A stretch of DNA of 64,000 bases from Cristatella mucedo (taxonomy: Eukaryota > Bryozoa > Phylactolaemata > Cristatellidae): contig WPIO01000033.1 of the NCBI GenBank assembly GCA_009760855.2, positions 4,197,001 to 4,261,000 of the forward strand, in the 5' to 3' direction. Positions 49,801 to 60,585 of this stretch are shown piece by piece. Position numbers and translations under genes: made by a program. Every line of letters starts with the position of its first letter. Position 1 is the stretch's first letter. Below the pieces are notes generated by a model. It saw only the letters and a program-made list of their open reading frames with translations. It did not search any database and had not been told where the DNA came from.

Positions 49801-50604
49801 CATGCGAAAGATGAGGACACAAGGCAACAAATGTAAATGAATTAAACCACGTGGCCCTACACAGAAGATAACTCATGAAAAATGCTGCCATTCTGAACTG
49901 GACTCAAGTCTGGTTCTCCGGCATGTTGACACATGTGGGCTATGTTATCACGGTATATTTGCACATCCCAAAATGCTATTTTTATGCTTACATTTTGACA
50001 ACACATGACCAAAAGTCTGCTGGCTTCACAGCAGGCTGAGAAACAACCGGTTGGCGAATCGAATATTTCGGTTGAATGTCAAAAGTCAAGCCAACCTATC
50101 TGCCCTATGAGGTGGCATAAAAGCAGTAGCGAAGCCAGGATTGGATATGGGGATAGCACGGGGTCTGGGAAGCGGACCCCTTGTAAAGGAGGGGGTCTGT
50201 GGGCATCACCTAGCATCTGCGGCAAGCAAAAATCAAAACGAAATGTCGTGCAGCCTGGCCAAGCACCAAGGAACCAGCTGCCATGTCACCAAGCAAGCGA
50301 GGCCGCTGGCCGCCCGACCGGGTGTCAGACTCGGCTCCCACCTACCAGGCAAGGGGCGGCAGCTGCTACCCGTGCCACTCTAATAGCTTCGCCTCTGCAT
50401 AGTGGTTGCAGTCCCCATTTCTCAGGCAGCTACACAGAGTTTGCACGAAAAATGAAGCCTTTGTGAATAATAATTAATGCAGTAAGCTCACAATAAGCTA
50501 GTCTGAAGCACCTTTTAAGATCATTACACACCATCCAGGCAACCACAATCCAAATGAGCAAACTATATGCAACATTTAAGATCAGTGGGATATAAGTCAC
50601 TTAC
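49801..50604. other. Intron sequence, no gene recognised
   Basis: A 153-codon plus-strand frame (50005-50466) has no domain and unremarkable composition; probably chance. Confidence 0.4.
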
Positions 50605-50758
50605 CACAAAATGGACTGCCTTGGCCATCCGAATCCATTACCATGCTCTTTGCAGGTGTACTGTAGTCGAAAGATGAATCACGTGCAGAGCCAAGGTGGA
50701 CAGGCATGGTGTTGTCACCCATCAATAATCTATAGCTTCCAGTCATGAGCACAGGCTT
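50605..50758 (-). CDS. ANKS1-like exon: linker with SYRLL and YSTP motifs
   Basis: This is one of the cleanest exons in the window. The acceptor is CTCTTTCTGATGCAG and the donor is TGTG|GTAAGT, a near-perfect consensus. Only one frame is open across all 154 nt: phase 0 in, phase 1 out, 51 codons. The peptide begins KPVLMTGSYRLLMGDN and then has FDYSTPAKS near its middle. The SYRLL stretch aligns by eye with the PYELLLTAE segment of vertebrate ANKS1A, which also lies between the proline-rich linker and the SAM domains. YSTP is another YxxP tyrosine motif. The exon sits just outside a family A LINE (50.9-52.3 kb). Confidence 0.75.
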
Positions 50759-50922
50759 CTGCATCAGAAAGAGTACAATGTGACCGTAGCATTGACTTGG
50801 ACAAAACTATATATACAAGATTTCAGGATTCCCTTTACTTCGATAACTTGGGAACATGACGTCCAGGCATTACTACCTAACAAACGAAGCAGTGCATGCA
50901 TAGGCAAGCTTGACGGCACTTT

Positions 50923-52313
50923 TAATAATAATAATAATGCACTTGATAAAGTGCCCTCAGAGAACACAATCTCTTTCTAGGCGCTTTACATCTGCTGTAA
51001 AGGGAAATGCAATTAAATGGTGAGTAATATCATGCTTGATAAACAAACATTAATAACATGATTAGGGGTGACATGCACAGGGTCAACATGCAAATGTGGT
51101 TAGTGGCAGCATGCACAGTGTCAGCATGCATAGCACATCAAGGACGAATCACAGGGACCCACTAAATGCTGTCCTAAATAGGTGTGCTTTTAAGTTCTTT
51201 TTAAATGTGGTCAAGTCAGGGGATGTTCTGACGCAAGTCGGGAGGGAGTTTCAGGCTTTGGGAACATACGAACTAAATGCAGTCTCCAAAAAATGTGAGG
51301 TTTGTACGAGTATTGGTAGACTGTTGGATTCCGAAAAGCGGGTGGTACAATGCTTGGCATGATGAGGGAGTAGATCTGAGAAATAGGCTGGAGCCAAAGA
51401 ATGAAGTGACCTAAAAGTGAGCGACAAAACCTTGAAGTCAATCCATTACTTAACTGGTAGCCTGTGCTGGTCGGCGAGAAGTGGTGTGATATGGCAGCTG
51501 TGACGCTCACGACAGACAAGCCTAGCTGTGGAGTTTTCCACCAGCTGCAATCGCCTGACCACACATGCCGGTAGGCCAGCAAGCAGTGAGTTGCAGAAGT
51601 CGAGACGGGATGTCACGAATGCATGGACCAACTTAGACGTGGTATCCTTATCTAAACAAGCCCGAATTTGAGTAATGTTATGTAGCTGAAAGTAGGCAGA
51701 TTTGACTGTGGAGCTGATGTGGTCGTCTAACGAAAGGTCACTTTGGAACATGACACCCTGATTTCGAGCTGATTCAACAGGAGATATGCTGGCAGAGCCG
51801 ATTTTGAGCATAAGCCTTTCCAATTTCTGAATCACACTTGGTTTGCCCATAACTAGTTAGTTAGTTTTGTCATCGTTTAGTTTAAGAAAATTTGCTGCCA
51901 TCCATGTGCAGATGTCATCAATACATGCAGCGAGTGAGTTGAGAGAATTCGAGGTGCTCGAAGGCTGGGAGGGATCAAAGCAAAGGTACAACTGGGTGTC
52001 ATCCGCATAGAAGTGAAAGCCTAGATTGTGCTTGGCAATCACATCAGCAAGAGGCAGAGTATAAACCGTGAAAAGAACCAGACCTAGCACGGAGCCCTGA
52101 GGTACCCCATATTTCAGAGGTACCTCGGATGATCTTTGTCCATTCACGTCAATACTCTGGAGTCTCCCACTGAGATAATACCTGAACCATTGCAGTGCAA
52201 TGCCATTGATGCCCAGGCGAGATGACAAGCGCTGTAGAAGAACTTTGTGATCGATAGTAACAAAAGCTGCCGAAAGATCGAGCACAACAAGCAGAGACAC
52301 TCTACCAATATCT
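50923..52313 (-). mobile_element. LINE family A, largest ORF2 fragment with YADD box
   Basis: Minus strand from the RT core to the 3' end. The RT piece (51857-52300) has [29 protein letters not shown], and [12 protein letters not shown] with the catalytic YADD intact. It ends at an in-frame TAA where the sister copy at 60.9 kb has TTA. The frame resumes at once (MGKPSVIQKLERL...) through AYFQLHNITQIRACLDKD to 51446. The C-terminus, 3' UTR, hairpin and AAT tail follow. The endonuclease and 5' RT are missing. Known: L2/CR1-clade LINEs move by target-primed reverse transcription. Confidence 0.92.
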
Positions 52314-52550
52314 TTTCAATTTCAATCGTGACACAGCTTCATGCATCTCGAGTTATCTAGTCTAGATTCCTGGAGAATGGCAAAGAGTATGGATGCCTAC
52401 AGATAAACAAAACACAGTAGAAACTTGTGATCTAGCCGAGCAGCATCGATACTGCCTTAACCTGAAGTGAGCAAGAAACCCATTACGTGAAGGCCATGAG
52501 ATGCATTCTGGCAGGGGCAGCAGTGAGGCTAAAGCTGCATGTACACTGGC
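52314..52550. other. Intron sequence, no feature seen
   Basis: Between the LINE and dispersed repeat C; no coding signal. Confidence 0.4.
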
Positions 52551-52770
52551 AACGTTCAGAGTCGAGACATCCGAGAACATGAGGCTACGGTTGTCAGTTT
52601 TGACTGGTAAGTGGCAGGCACAGATGACTGATGAGAAGGATCTGAGTATCATGGGCCAGATTGGAGGAATTAGCAGGGTGGTCTCCTTCTTGGCGATACA
52701 TATAACACTTCTGAGATAGCCAAACAATCAGGAACAGACCCAAAAAGCAACAAATTCCACCTTCAAAACA
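52551..52770. repeat. Dispersed repeat C, copy 2
   Basis: Diverged match to 29999-30215: GGAGGAATTAGCAGGGTGGT, CTTCTTGGCG, GGAACAGACCCAAAAAGCAA. Class unknown. Confidence 0.65.
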
Positions 52771-53214
52771 CTGCACGAGTTCCGAATAAAGGAATTTATT
52801 GATAAAGAAAGTTGCTGATGGATGGCTGCTAAATCTGATAATTAGGCAAGCGTTGGAAGCAGCAGATGTGTCTGTAGATAGCCTCTGCTCAATTTCCATT
52901 TGCCACCAAACAATAAACTTTTATACCTTCACACTTCCGAAATCTCTCTTGCCACCAAGTGAGGGCGATTTACATGCCACAGCCTGACAACGAGGCTAGT
53001 CTCCCATACGAACTGTGACACAGTGTAAACACGGCTGGTTTAATGCTAGTTTGCACTCGAGATAAGTTTATGGTGTCTCGACGCAGGACTTTCGCAAGTG
53101 CAGACGACGCAGCAGTGGCTCTGGCTATTTGAGATGCTTCATAGTAGACAATCTTGTTCGCCATTCACAGATACAAATTTGATTATTAAGAACCATAAGA
53201 ACGAAATTGATATT

Positions 53215-53369
53215 ATCATTATTATTATTAAGTCATCTGTATAGTGCTGCCACAAGAGAACCAAATCTCCATCTAGGCGCTTTACAACTCCGTGCAAGAG
53301 AAGCTATAAGCAAGGGTTAAGGTGCTTAGTACCCTATGAGAACTAGCATAGTACCCTATGAGAACTAAA
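53215..53369 (-). mobile_element. LINE/SINE-B type 3' tail remnant with a local duplication
   Basis: ATT tail and CTAGGCGCTTTAC hairpin arm, degenerate. A 20-bp stretch (TAGTACCCTATGAGAACTA) is duplicated at 53326-53369. Confidence 0.6.
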
Positions 53370-54438
53370 TTCTTTTGTAGGCACTTTATATATGATAGAC
53401 TGACAATATCTGAAGTCAGCCCCCCCCCCAACCCCGAGAACAGCTATTGGGCAATAGGCAAGTTGATTGCAGCTTGGCAAATGGGTAAGCATATCCGAGA
53501 TACGCTTTCGAGCTTCACAGCCATAGCATGTCAAAGGAAAAGCTGACAAACCGTACGGACATCTCCAAGATGATGCAGACATAAGACGTGTGCATGTGGC
53601 AGCCACTAATCTGCCAGATGACTGCTGCCACGTGGAACATAGTAGCAGAGTGTGAGCTCGAAGGATGCGCTGGCTCCACTACACTGACCTGCATCGTGTA
53701 GTTCGGTCACCGCTCTCATTTGCAGTACACCTGCCACCCAGCTGCCCCATCTGACCGGAGGAGGGAGACGAAGAGGAATCAATTACGGTTGGCTGGCCTT
53801 CTCAGAGAGTTGCTGCTCAGCCGAGTGGTATCGGCCGACCAATGGGAAATTGTCGGCTGCTGCTCAAGCTTACGGCAGCTGAAGCCCAGCCAAAGAGTAC
53901 CTACTAGTCGAGTGCTGTATCGATCTGAGGACACGAACAGTCGATGGGAGAGAAGAAGCATAACCTGGGCATATGCTGGCTAGGAGGGAACACTACCAAT
54001 CCATCTCACTCGGTCTGCAAGTTGCAGCCCTCTTAGTCATCCTGCCGTTGTGCAGCAAGCGCGCATCGCCGGTTTCCTGTTGAGACACTCCAGGATGCAC
54101 ATTCTCTGTTCGTGCTATTCTCTAGCCACAGCAACGATTACAGCTAGGTCGGAGAGCAGAGAACAGCGCTGCGCGAAGGCGTCATCAGAAGCACTCACCT
54201 CGTCAGTCACTATGTCGGCCGCACCGACTCCATCGTGCCTCGAAGCCGCAGTGGTCGTGCTGCTGGCGCTGGCCGAGCATGGCCTGCCTTCCGTCTCGCA
54301 AGCAACTGAGCAGCAGCCGTCCGCTGTGACGAGGCAGGTCGAAGAGGCTTCACAGCGAACTCCCTGCTCGGGCGGCTGGGCTGCGGAAACAGAGACCGAG
54401 AACGGTGAATCCCTCTTGCAGCGAACAACGTGCCCACT
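53370..54438. other. GC-rich intron block, no gene recognised
   Basis: Open frames on both strands (for example plus 54050-54442) overlap the ANKS1-like exon's surroundings, but none has domain features. A poly-C run lies at 53421-53429. Confidence 0.4.
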
Positions 54439-55013
54439 CTAAGGAATGCGCAAGGCCGCCCGACGTGGCGGAGGCAGCTGGGCAGCAGCGATCGAATTGC
54501 TACCTCCACTGCAGCCGTCACCACTGCCTCCAACACCAACTTGCCACTGCTGACGCGCCGCACCAGCACCATGGCCGGGCCAAGGCTGTGGCAGTCGAAG
54601 CGCAACGTATTCACCGGGGCTAAAGCTAACTGAAGACATTGCGTCAGGTTGCTGTTGAGCAGCATCCGTCAGCAGCAAGGGTTTGACCTCTTTGTCGCCC
54701 TTCTTCCGAGGTGGTTTGCTAGGCCCCGACGGCAGTGGCTGACTCAGTACTGAAAGCAGCGCCTGCGGCTCAACCTCATACTGGAGCACCTCACCAGGTT
54801 GGTCGCGTGCAGGGCAGGGTCCAGCCTGTGGTGCACGGTGCTTGCCTTCCGGAGGCTGCAAACATTCGGCCAACTGCTTCCACGAGCGACAGTGGGGATG
54901 TGTACGGGCACAGAAATAAAAAGATTTCGTCCATGCACGTGGCATGGTTTGATCTACTTGGCCTACCTGTGACAGTGACGTGCAACTTCCTCGAAGTTGA
55001 TCAGGATCTGATG
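54439..55013 (-). CDS. ANKS1-like exon(s): proline/lysine-rich linker, 3' end unresolved
   Basis: The acceptor GTTGTAG|CA at 55014-55015 supplies the two bases needed by the 57.1 kb exon (SDPDQLRGS follows). The frame then stays open to a TAG at 54439. Inside it, CAG|GTAGGC at 54967 and a pyrimidine-rich acceptor before 54876 could remove 90 nt. Those 90 nt contain no stop and are a multiple of three, so the region may be one exon or two. The encoded segment includes QYEVEP, a basic proline motif (PSKPPRKKGDK) that could bind SH3 domains, and GEYVALRLP. Toward the end it becomes Gly/Gln/Ser-rich. The next exon at 50.7 kb requires phase 0, and no strong phase-0 donor stands out; weak ones include CAA|GTTGGT. 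The true exon probably ends before the TAG. Confidence 0.58.
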
Positions 55014-56733
55014 CTACAACCACAGACGACAAGCAGGCTTGCACTGTCTGCTGCCGACTGCAGCATCTATTAGCTCGGGCTCAGAGGAGACAACGGACGC
55101 GATGGCTCAAGCAACGACAACAGGTTGCCAACATCCGAAAAGGCTGGTCGAAGACGAAGGCTTCATTCAAGGCATGGGCTGACCGCGCTGAGATACCGTG
55201 CTAAGATCACCAATATCAATCGATGCAGACTCCTAAGAGGTGACATCTGTCAGCACACTGTATACGTCCTAGCCAACTGCTCATCCTAGCCAACTGCTTA
55301 TCTCTGCTTCAATTACTAGCACTTGAGCACCTAGCAAAGCCCGAGTGTTTTTCCCTTTGCCTGCTGAAACTCTGGGGCTGAAGCTTGCTTCCCATACTAC
55401 ATAAGGCAATGCAGGTCTTACCACCACCACCAGCACTAACTGAGGACAAAGGTCTAAGTACAGAAGACATTGTCACGAGCATGTTGTAGCAGCTTCTGCA
55501 ATGAGGCCGTTTGCCACGACAGAAACCAAGCACAAGACGGTGCTAGTCCTTGCAGACGTGTGACAAGTACTGGTGAAGCTAGTGCCTCGAAGCATGGCTA
55601 ACGAGTCACAGATGCTGCCTCGACACTTGTGCAGGTATTCTGATTGTAGAAGATCACGGCAGCAATGAAGAGAGCCCACAACAAGATATAACTACTAATC
55701 ACTAATCATTACCCTTAATCATTTGATCGTGCTTTCTTTATAGCATCTGTAAACAATGCAAGGTTAAACACGATCAAACATCACTGGGCTGTTTGATTCT
55801 ATTGAACTTAAAAAGAGAATTACACTCTCGAATTCCATATTGCACATTATGTCAGCATGCATTCCCTTGGAATGTGTTAGCCCTATAAACCCGGCTTCTA
55901 GTTCAGCAGCATATACGTCTTGTTTTTAATCCCAAGTGCAACGTCTCAGAGAAGCGCCCTGAGTCATGTCATGACTTAGCTACTACAGCATAGTATGAAT
56001 AACTGCCATATGGCAACAAAACGACTAGTACATAGCCTCCACACTTTTAAGCAGTAGTATAGCACTGCTGAAATACTAATGATTAATGATGGGCAGTGCC
56101 AGCTTTCATGTATGATACTTGAATGGAACTAGCCTTGATAATGGAATTTAGTAGCAGTGATTTACTGGGGGGGGGGCTGAGGTGTAATCTTGGAGCAAGA
56201 ATATGAGGGCGTAGGTTTCGTGTGCCTGACATATTCTATAAGACACAAACGCCTGAGGGCCTGCTAAGTAAGATTAAGAAAAACGATAACCTCTGGCAGG
56301 ATACAAACCTGCTTGTGCTAGCTCTCAAACGTATATTAGACAATATCCATGTATGTTCGTGCTTAAAATAAAGCGTTTGTGACAGCCAATGCATGGTGGA
56401 GATGTCTTCGATTCTATCCAGATGTGCCCTCTGATGCAACATCAACTACGATCTGATGTAGAGCCAGAATTTTCACCTAAGGGACGGTGTTTATTCAACA
56501 CGAATTCGCTGGTTGCTCATAGAGTGGAATTACGACATAATTTAGTCGTTGGCGAAAGTCGGGGGCATAGGAATAAGGGGTGGCCAAGGTCTCAGCCCTG
56601 CTGTAGAGGTGCATATGCCTTGCCTGCTCCATGGCTCTGCCACTGACTACGATGACAAATGATGTCCGACTGCACTATGCAATTAGCAGTGATTAGAACA
56701 ATCAACACAGCACCCGAGTGTTGCCTTGCGACC
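55014..56733. other. Intron sequence, no gene recognised
   Basis: Nothing recognised apart from a poly-G run near 56167. Confidence 0.5.
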
Positions 56734-56890
56734 TAGGTCTTAGCCTACGGGTAAGGTGCTTGCAATTGTAGACCCAGATCGTGAGTTCAAGTCCTGCAGC
56801 TGGCAATTACTTATTGCCCACTATAAACAGGATAAATAGCCACTATAGCTCTTCTGCTGCTATATAAAGATGTTATATCAGCTAACATTT
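56734..56890 (+). mobile_element. SINE-A-like copy, diverged
   Basis: Head GTCTTAGCCTACGGGTAAGG, B-box GAGTTCAAGTCCTGC, end TTCTGCTGCTATATAAAGAT. Confidence 0.7.
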
Positions 56891-57063
56891 ACTTGCAACA
56901 AAAGGAAAAAATCCAAAAACACTTGACTGTTCATAAAGTCATACCATGAGCCGATACTCAAGAGGCAGTGTACCCCTACTGCTTGTCTAATACATGCTCA
57001 ATATAACAGCCAAAGAGAGAGGTATGCTAAACATGTATACACAAATCAGAAGTCCATACGAAC

Positions 57064-57134
57064 CTGCAGCGAGTCTTCTAGGGCAGTCGTATATGCCATC
57101 TTCCGTGGAGTGCTGTTCTGACGGGCTCGTGGTC
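57064..57134 (-). CDS. ANKS1-like exon: short linker exon with YDCP motif
   Basis: This 71-nt exon lies about 1 kb downstream of the 58.4 kb exon on the minus strand. The acceptor is a T-rich tract ending TTTTTTATAG and the donor is CAG|GTTCGT. One leading base completes the preceding Arg codon, then 23 codons follow, with one base left over (phase 1). The peptide begins TTSPSEQHSTEDG and continues IYDCPRRL, a fourth YDxP motif in the same style as the two GVYD/GIYD motifs of the previous exon. That repeated spacing of acidic residue, Gly, hydrophobic, YDxP is the best evidence that the two exons belong together. The exon is too short for a domain call on its own. Confidence 0.7.
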
Positions 57135-57397
57135 CTATAAAAAATCCGCAAAAGAAGGATACATTCCCTGTCACTATTAAGGCAAAGCCAGCTTCCATCA
57201 AAATTGCAGTACAGCATGGTAATGTCACAGCATAGCCATAACAACAACTCTGCTGCTCCGGGTGGCAATCAGTGAATGCAGAAATACTCTGCTGACAAGT
57301 TCCTTGCTAAAAAAAACCAGCCACTTGATAGATAAAGTTAAAAGATCCTCTCGGTATCACTACTCCAGCTTTACTGAGCAGCAATATGCCTGTGCAG

Positions 57398-57675
57398 GTA
57401 ATAATATTAATAATAATAATACTAATGCACTTGATAAAGCGCCCTCAGAGAACTCAATCTCTTTCTAAGCGCTTTACATCTGCTGCAAAGGGAAATGCAA
57501 TTGAATGGTAAGTAAAATCATGCTTGAAAAACAAACAAAATGAATAACATGGTTAGGGGTGACATGCACAGGGTCAGCATGCAAATGTGGTTAGTGGCAG
57601 CATGCAAAGTGTCAGCCCACATAAGCACATCAAGGACGAATCACAGGGACCCACTAAATGCTGTCCTAAATAGGT
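57398..57675 (-). mobile_element. LINE family A, 3' end
   Basis: Degenerate ATT tail, well-kept hairpin and 3' UTR to the CTATTTAGGACAGCATTTAG coding end. 5'-truncated there. Lies between two ANKS1-like exons. Confidence 0.88.
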
Positions 57676-58167
57676 AAAACAGATGATACTCCTAACTCAT
57701 AGAACAGTTATAGAGAATGTGTGATCACAGATGTCAGTATGCAAACAAGTTTGTAGACTATTTCTAAGAAGATAAAAGTGATGGCCTTTTTAACAATTTG
57801 GCTCAGCTATAAGCCGAAAGAGGCTGCTGCAATTGTAAACAATAGAGCAGAGCATATACCCACTAGTTCATGACTACAGTTTGCTCAGAGAAGCCTAACT
57901 CCATGCCAAATCAATGATATACTTTACCATATCTAGAATAGCTGACACTGTGCCTTGCTTGCAGCCAACTACCTGCAAGAACCCGGGGTTTGCAAACGTT
58001 GGTCGGTACACATTGCCAATGCATATCAGGCTAAAAACAAAATTCCGAGCCCTGTGCTCCATGCAAGGCTGTTATTCACTTGCTAAACTGTGACATTGCG
58101 CTGTTTATTTAAGATCCTTTTCCTTTCTCCTCTCGATCGGCTTAGCTTGCAAGATATTAAAACTCAC
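57676..58167. other. Intron sequence, no feature seen
   Basis: Between the LINE tail and the 58.2-58.4 kb exon; nothing recognised. Confidence 0.5.
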
Positions 58168-58408
58168 CTCTCTGCTGTAACCTTCTGCAATTCTTTGTCC
58201 TCCAAGCAAGAAGGGTCATCATAGTAGCGTCTAGATGGTGTATCATATATGCCCTCGACAGACGAGCTGTGAAATGCTTCAGACTCAATAGTTTGATATA
58301 GTGCAGGAGCATCGTACACCCCATTTTGTTCATTCCTTCCGAGCATCAGCCTTCCGGCCTCAGCAACAGCATTAGTTTCTTGTCTCTTTTTAACTTCCTC
58401 TATATAGT
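58168..58408 (-). CDS. ANKS1-like exon: post-ankyrin linker with YDxP motifs
   Basis: This 241-nt exon opens after a textbook acceptor (a T-rich tract ending TTTTTTAG) and closes at AG|GTGAGT. It enters in phase 1 (two bases complete a codon) and leaves in phase 2. The roughly 80 residues start YIEEVKKRQ, charged and helical, which resembles the end of the ankyrin region in ANKS1A. They continue into GVYDAPALY, GIYDTPSRR and YYDDP. The first motif sits where vertebrate ANKS1A has a PYEALY tyrosine site. YDxP is the consensus bound by Crk/Nck/Abl-type SH2 domains once phosphorylated, so this looks like a signalling docking segment. The two leftover bases join the first base of the next exon to make an Arg codon. 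A CAS-family substrate domain would also show YDxP repeats, but the downstream SAM exons favour ANKS1. Confidence 0.78.
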
Positions 58409-58531
58409 CTAAAAAACAAAAAGTCGTTTCTTCAAGGCTCAACTGGGAAGCTACCTTAGAGTTCATTGTTTTTTTAAGCTTAACTATTGGTTATCGAATG
58501 ATTCTGGAATACAGATTTCATATATGCGAAC

Positions 58532-58665
58532 CTCGTTTGGCCAAGGGGTAAGGTGCTCACCAGCCCACGACCAGGGTCGTGAGCTCGAGCCTTTTGGCAC
58601 ATGTAAAGCGCCTAGATAGAGATTGAGTTATCTTACAGTACAATGTAAAAGTGGTATTTATTTTT
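58532..58665 (+). mobile_element. SINE-B copy showing the LINE-derived tail clearly
   Basis: tRNA-like head CGTTTGGCCAAGGGGTAAGG with B-box GAGCTCGAGCC. It is followed directly by CATGTAAAGCGCCTAGATAG AGATTGAGTTATC, nearly the family A LINE 3' hairpin. Confidence 0.82.
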
Positions 58666-58874
58666 AAATTAATATATCTGCTGGGTTCCATCTGGAAGTT
58701 GTCTTAGCCACAGTGCATGCTAAGCCACATTGGCGTGACTGATGCAAGATGCACAGCTACATCCATCTGCAAGAGGTCTCTTTTGGAAAAATCACCTTAT
58801 CAAATCACTTTATTAATTAGCCAATGGCTGTAAAAAAAAATGTCGCACAAATGGTTATTCAATCTGGAAGGTTA

Positions 58875-59900
58875 TCATTGATCACATCGGCATGAGGGAG
58901 AGTATCAACTGTGAAAAGAAGCAGACCAAGCACAGAGACCTGAGGTACCCCGTACTTCAGTGGTATGTCCAATGATCTTTGTCCATTCACATCAATACTC
59001 TGGAGTCTCCCACTGAGATAAGATCTGAACCATTGCAGTGCAGTGCCAGTGATGCCCAGGCGAGACGAGAGGTCCTCGAGAAGAACTTGGTGATCAATAG
59101 TGTCAAACGCCGCCGAAATATCAAGCAAAACAAGCAAAGAGACTTTACCTAAAGCTGCAATCCGCAGAAGATCGTTACACACTCGAAGCAATGCTCACTC
59201 TGTGGAGTGATTAGGTCTAAAACAAAACCGGTACTTCCATGCTAGGTTTGAAGTTTCAATATAGGAGTTCAGCTGGTCTGCCGCAACTCGCTCCAGTGTC
59301 TTTGATAGGAACGTTAGAAGGGAAACTGGGCAGAAGATGCTCAAGTTCTCTTGGTATAGTGTTGCTTTCTTCATTATTAGCCTAATTACAGCCTTTTTGA
59401 AAGGTGAAGGGTCACGGCATGAGGCTAAGGAAATATGTATTGTGTTAGTTATGCATAGCAACAGCAGATTTATGAATCGTGGAAGTAGGACAGTGGGACT
59501 AGGGTCTAGAGGACTAGTTGTCTTCTTTGACTGGGAGATTAATTTAAGGATGAGGTCACTCGTGGCCTCATTGAATGTAGACATTGAGGTGCTGCACGGA
59601 ACTGAGGGAGGGGAGCCCTTCGTGGTGTGGAGGGGCAGGAGTTCAGACGGGATCCTGTTATCGTAGGGATGGACTCTCATCTTGTCTATCAAAGAAGCTA
59701 GACAAAGAAGCTAGAGGAGCGATCAGCTAGATCAAGACAAGGATCATTAGGTAAGGAGCTAACCAGGGAGCAGTTAAGGAGATGGTTGATGGTAGACATC
59801 AGCATTTTTGGACTGTGCAAATGTGATTCAACAATATTGTTTGCAGAAACTAAAATTGGCCTTTGCTAAAAAATCAGGTCGAGATTGTCGTTATTAATCA
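58875..59900 (-). mobile_element. LINE family A, upstream ORF2 fragment
   Basis: Minus strand covers the region before and into the RT core. At 59195-59692 are SPLDPSPTVLLPRF, PVSLLTFLSKTLERVAADQL and FRPNHSTE, characteristic of the linker and first RT motifs. After a break, 58859-59191 encodes LLVLLDISAAFDTIDHQVLL and GVPQVSVLG. A stop or frameshift separates the two. The 3' half is missing, which is unusual for a LINE copy. Confidence 0.85.
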
Positions 59901-60585
59901 TGTCTTGTATTATTAGGGGTTTATTGCACATTGCGCATGAATTCTAAAGATAAGCATTAAGATGGGCCAACAGTGTTAGAGCAGGCCTACTTACCATTAA
60001 GTTAGAGAGATTCACAGCAATACTCAAGGGATATAGCGCAGGGCAGCAGGAGACAATGCTTGGGATACAAAACTAGCTGGGCTTCCGGCAGCGAATGATT
60101 AATAAACTTTATGGGTTTATAAAGATTGTCAACAGTTGGCAGTATAGAGGAGGAGGCAATAGCAAGAGAAAACGATTTCTTATTCTACTAAAATAAAACG
60201 AGCCAAAATAAATGCTAAGCTTGTCACTTCTGAGGGGCCTGAATTTAAAGTTTCTGTTACCTAGAGACACAACCTGCTCTGGTAGAAAAATAATCAACTG
60301 TTGTTTAATGAAAGCAAGATCTGTTCACTGCAACAAAAGTAAATATTGCTCCCACCAGAAGATAGCATTCACCATTCAACAAAAATTCCCAATAAGAAAA
60401 GTGACAACTTCCAATTAATAGCAGGAGATACTGCTCAGACAATTTTATAAACTCAATGATGCTACAACAAGTCGAATTGCAAAGTCTTGGAGGAGTGATT
60501 GGATCTGTAAGTAAAATAATATGTGCTGGCATAGGTTAATGAAAATTTCTTATGATATTCAAGATTAATGCGAAAACCGATGCAC
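59901..60585. other. No feature recognised
   Basis: AT-rich gap between two oppositely oriented LINE fragments. Confidence 0.45.

Noticed and set aside
54050-54665. Plus and minus frames of 130-150 codons overlapping the linker exon
   Set aside because: Shadows in a GC-rich block; the exon frame is preferred for its phase fit with 57.1 kb and its SH3-ligand-like and YVAL motifs.
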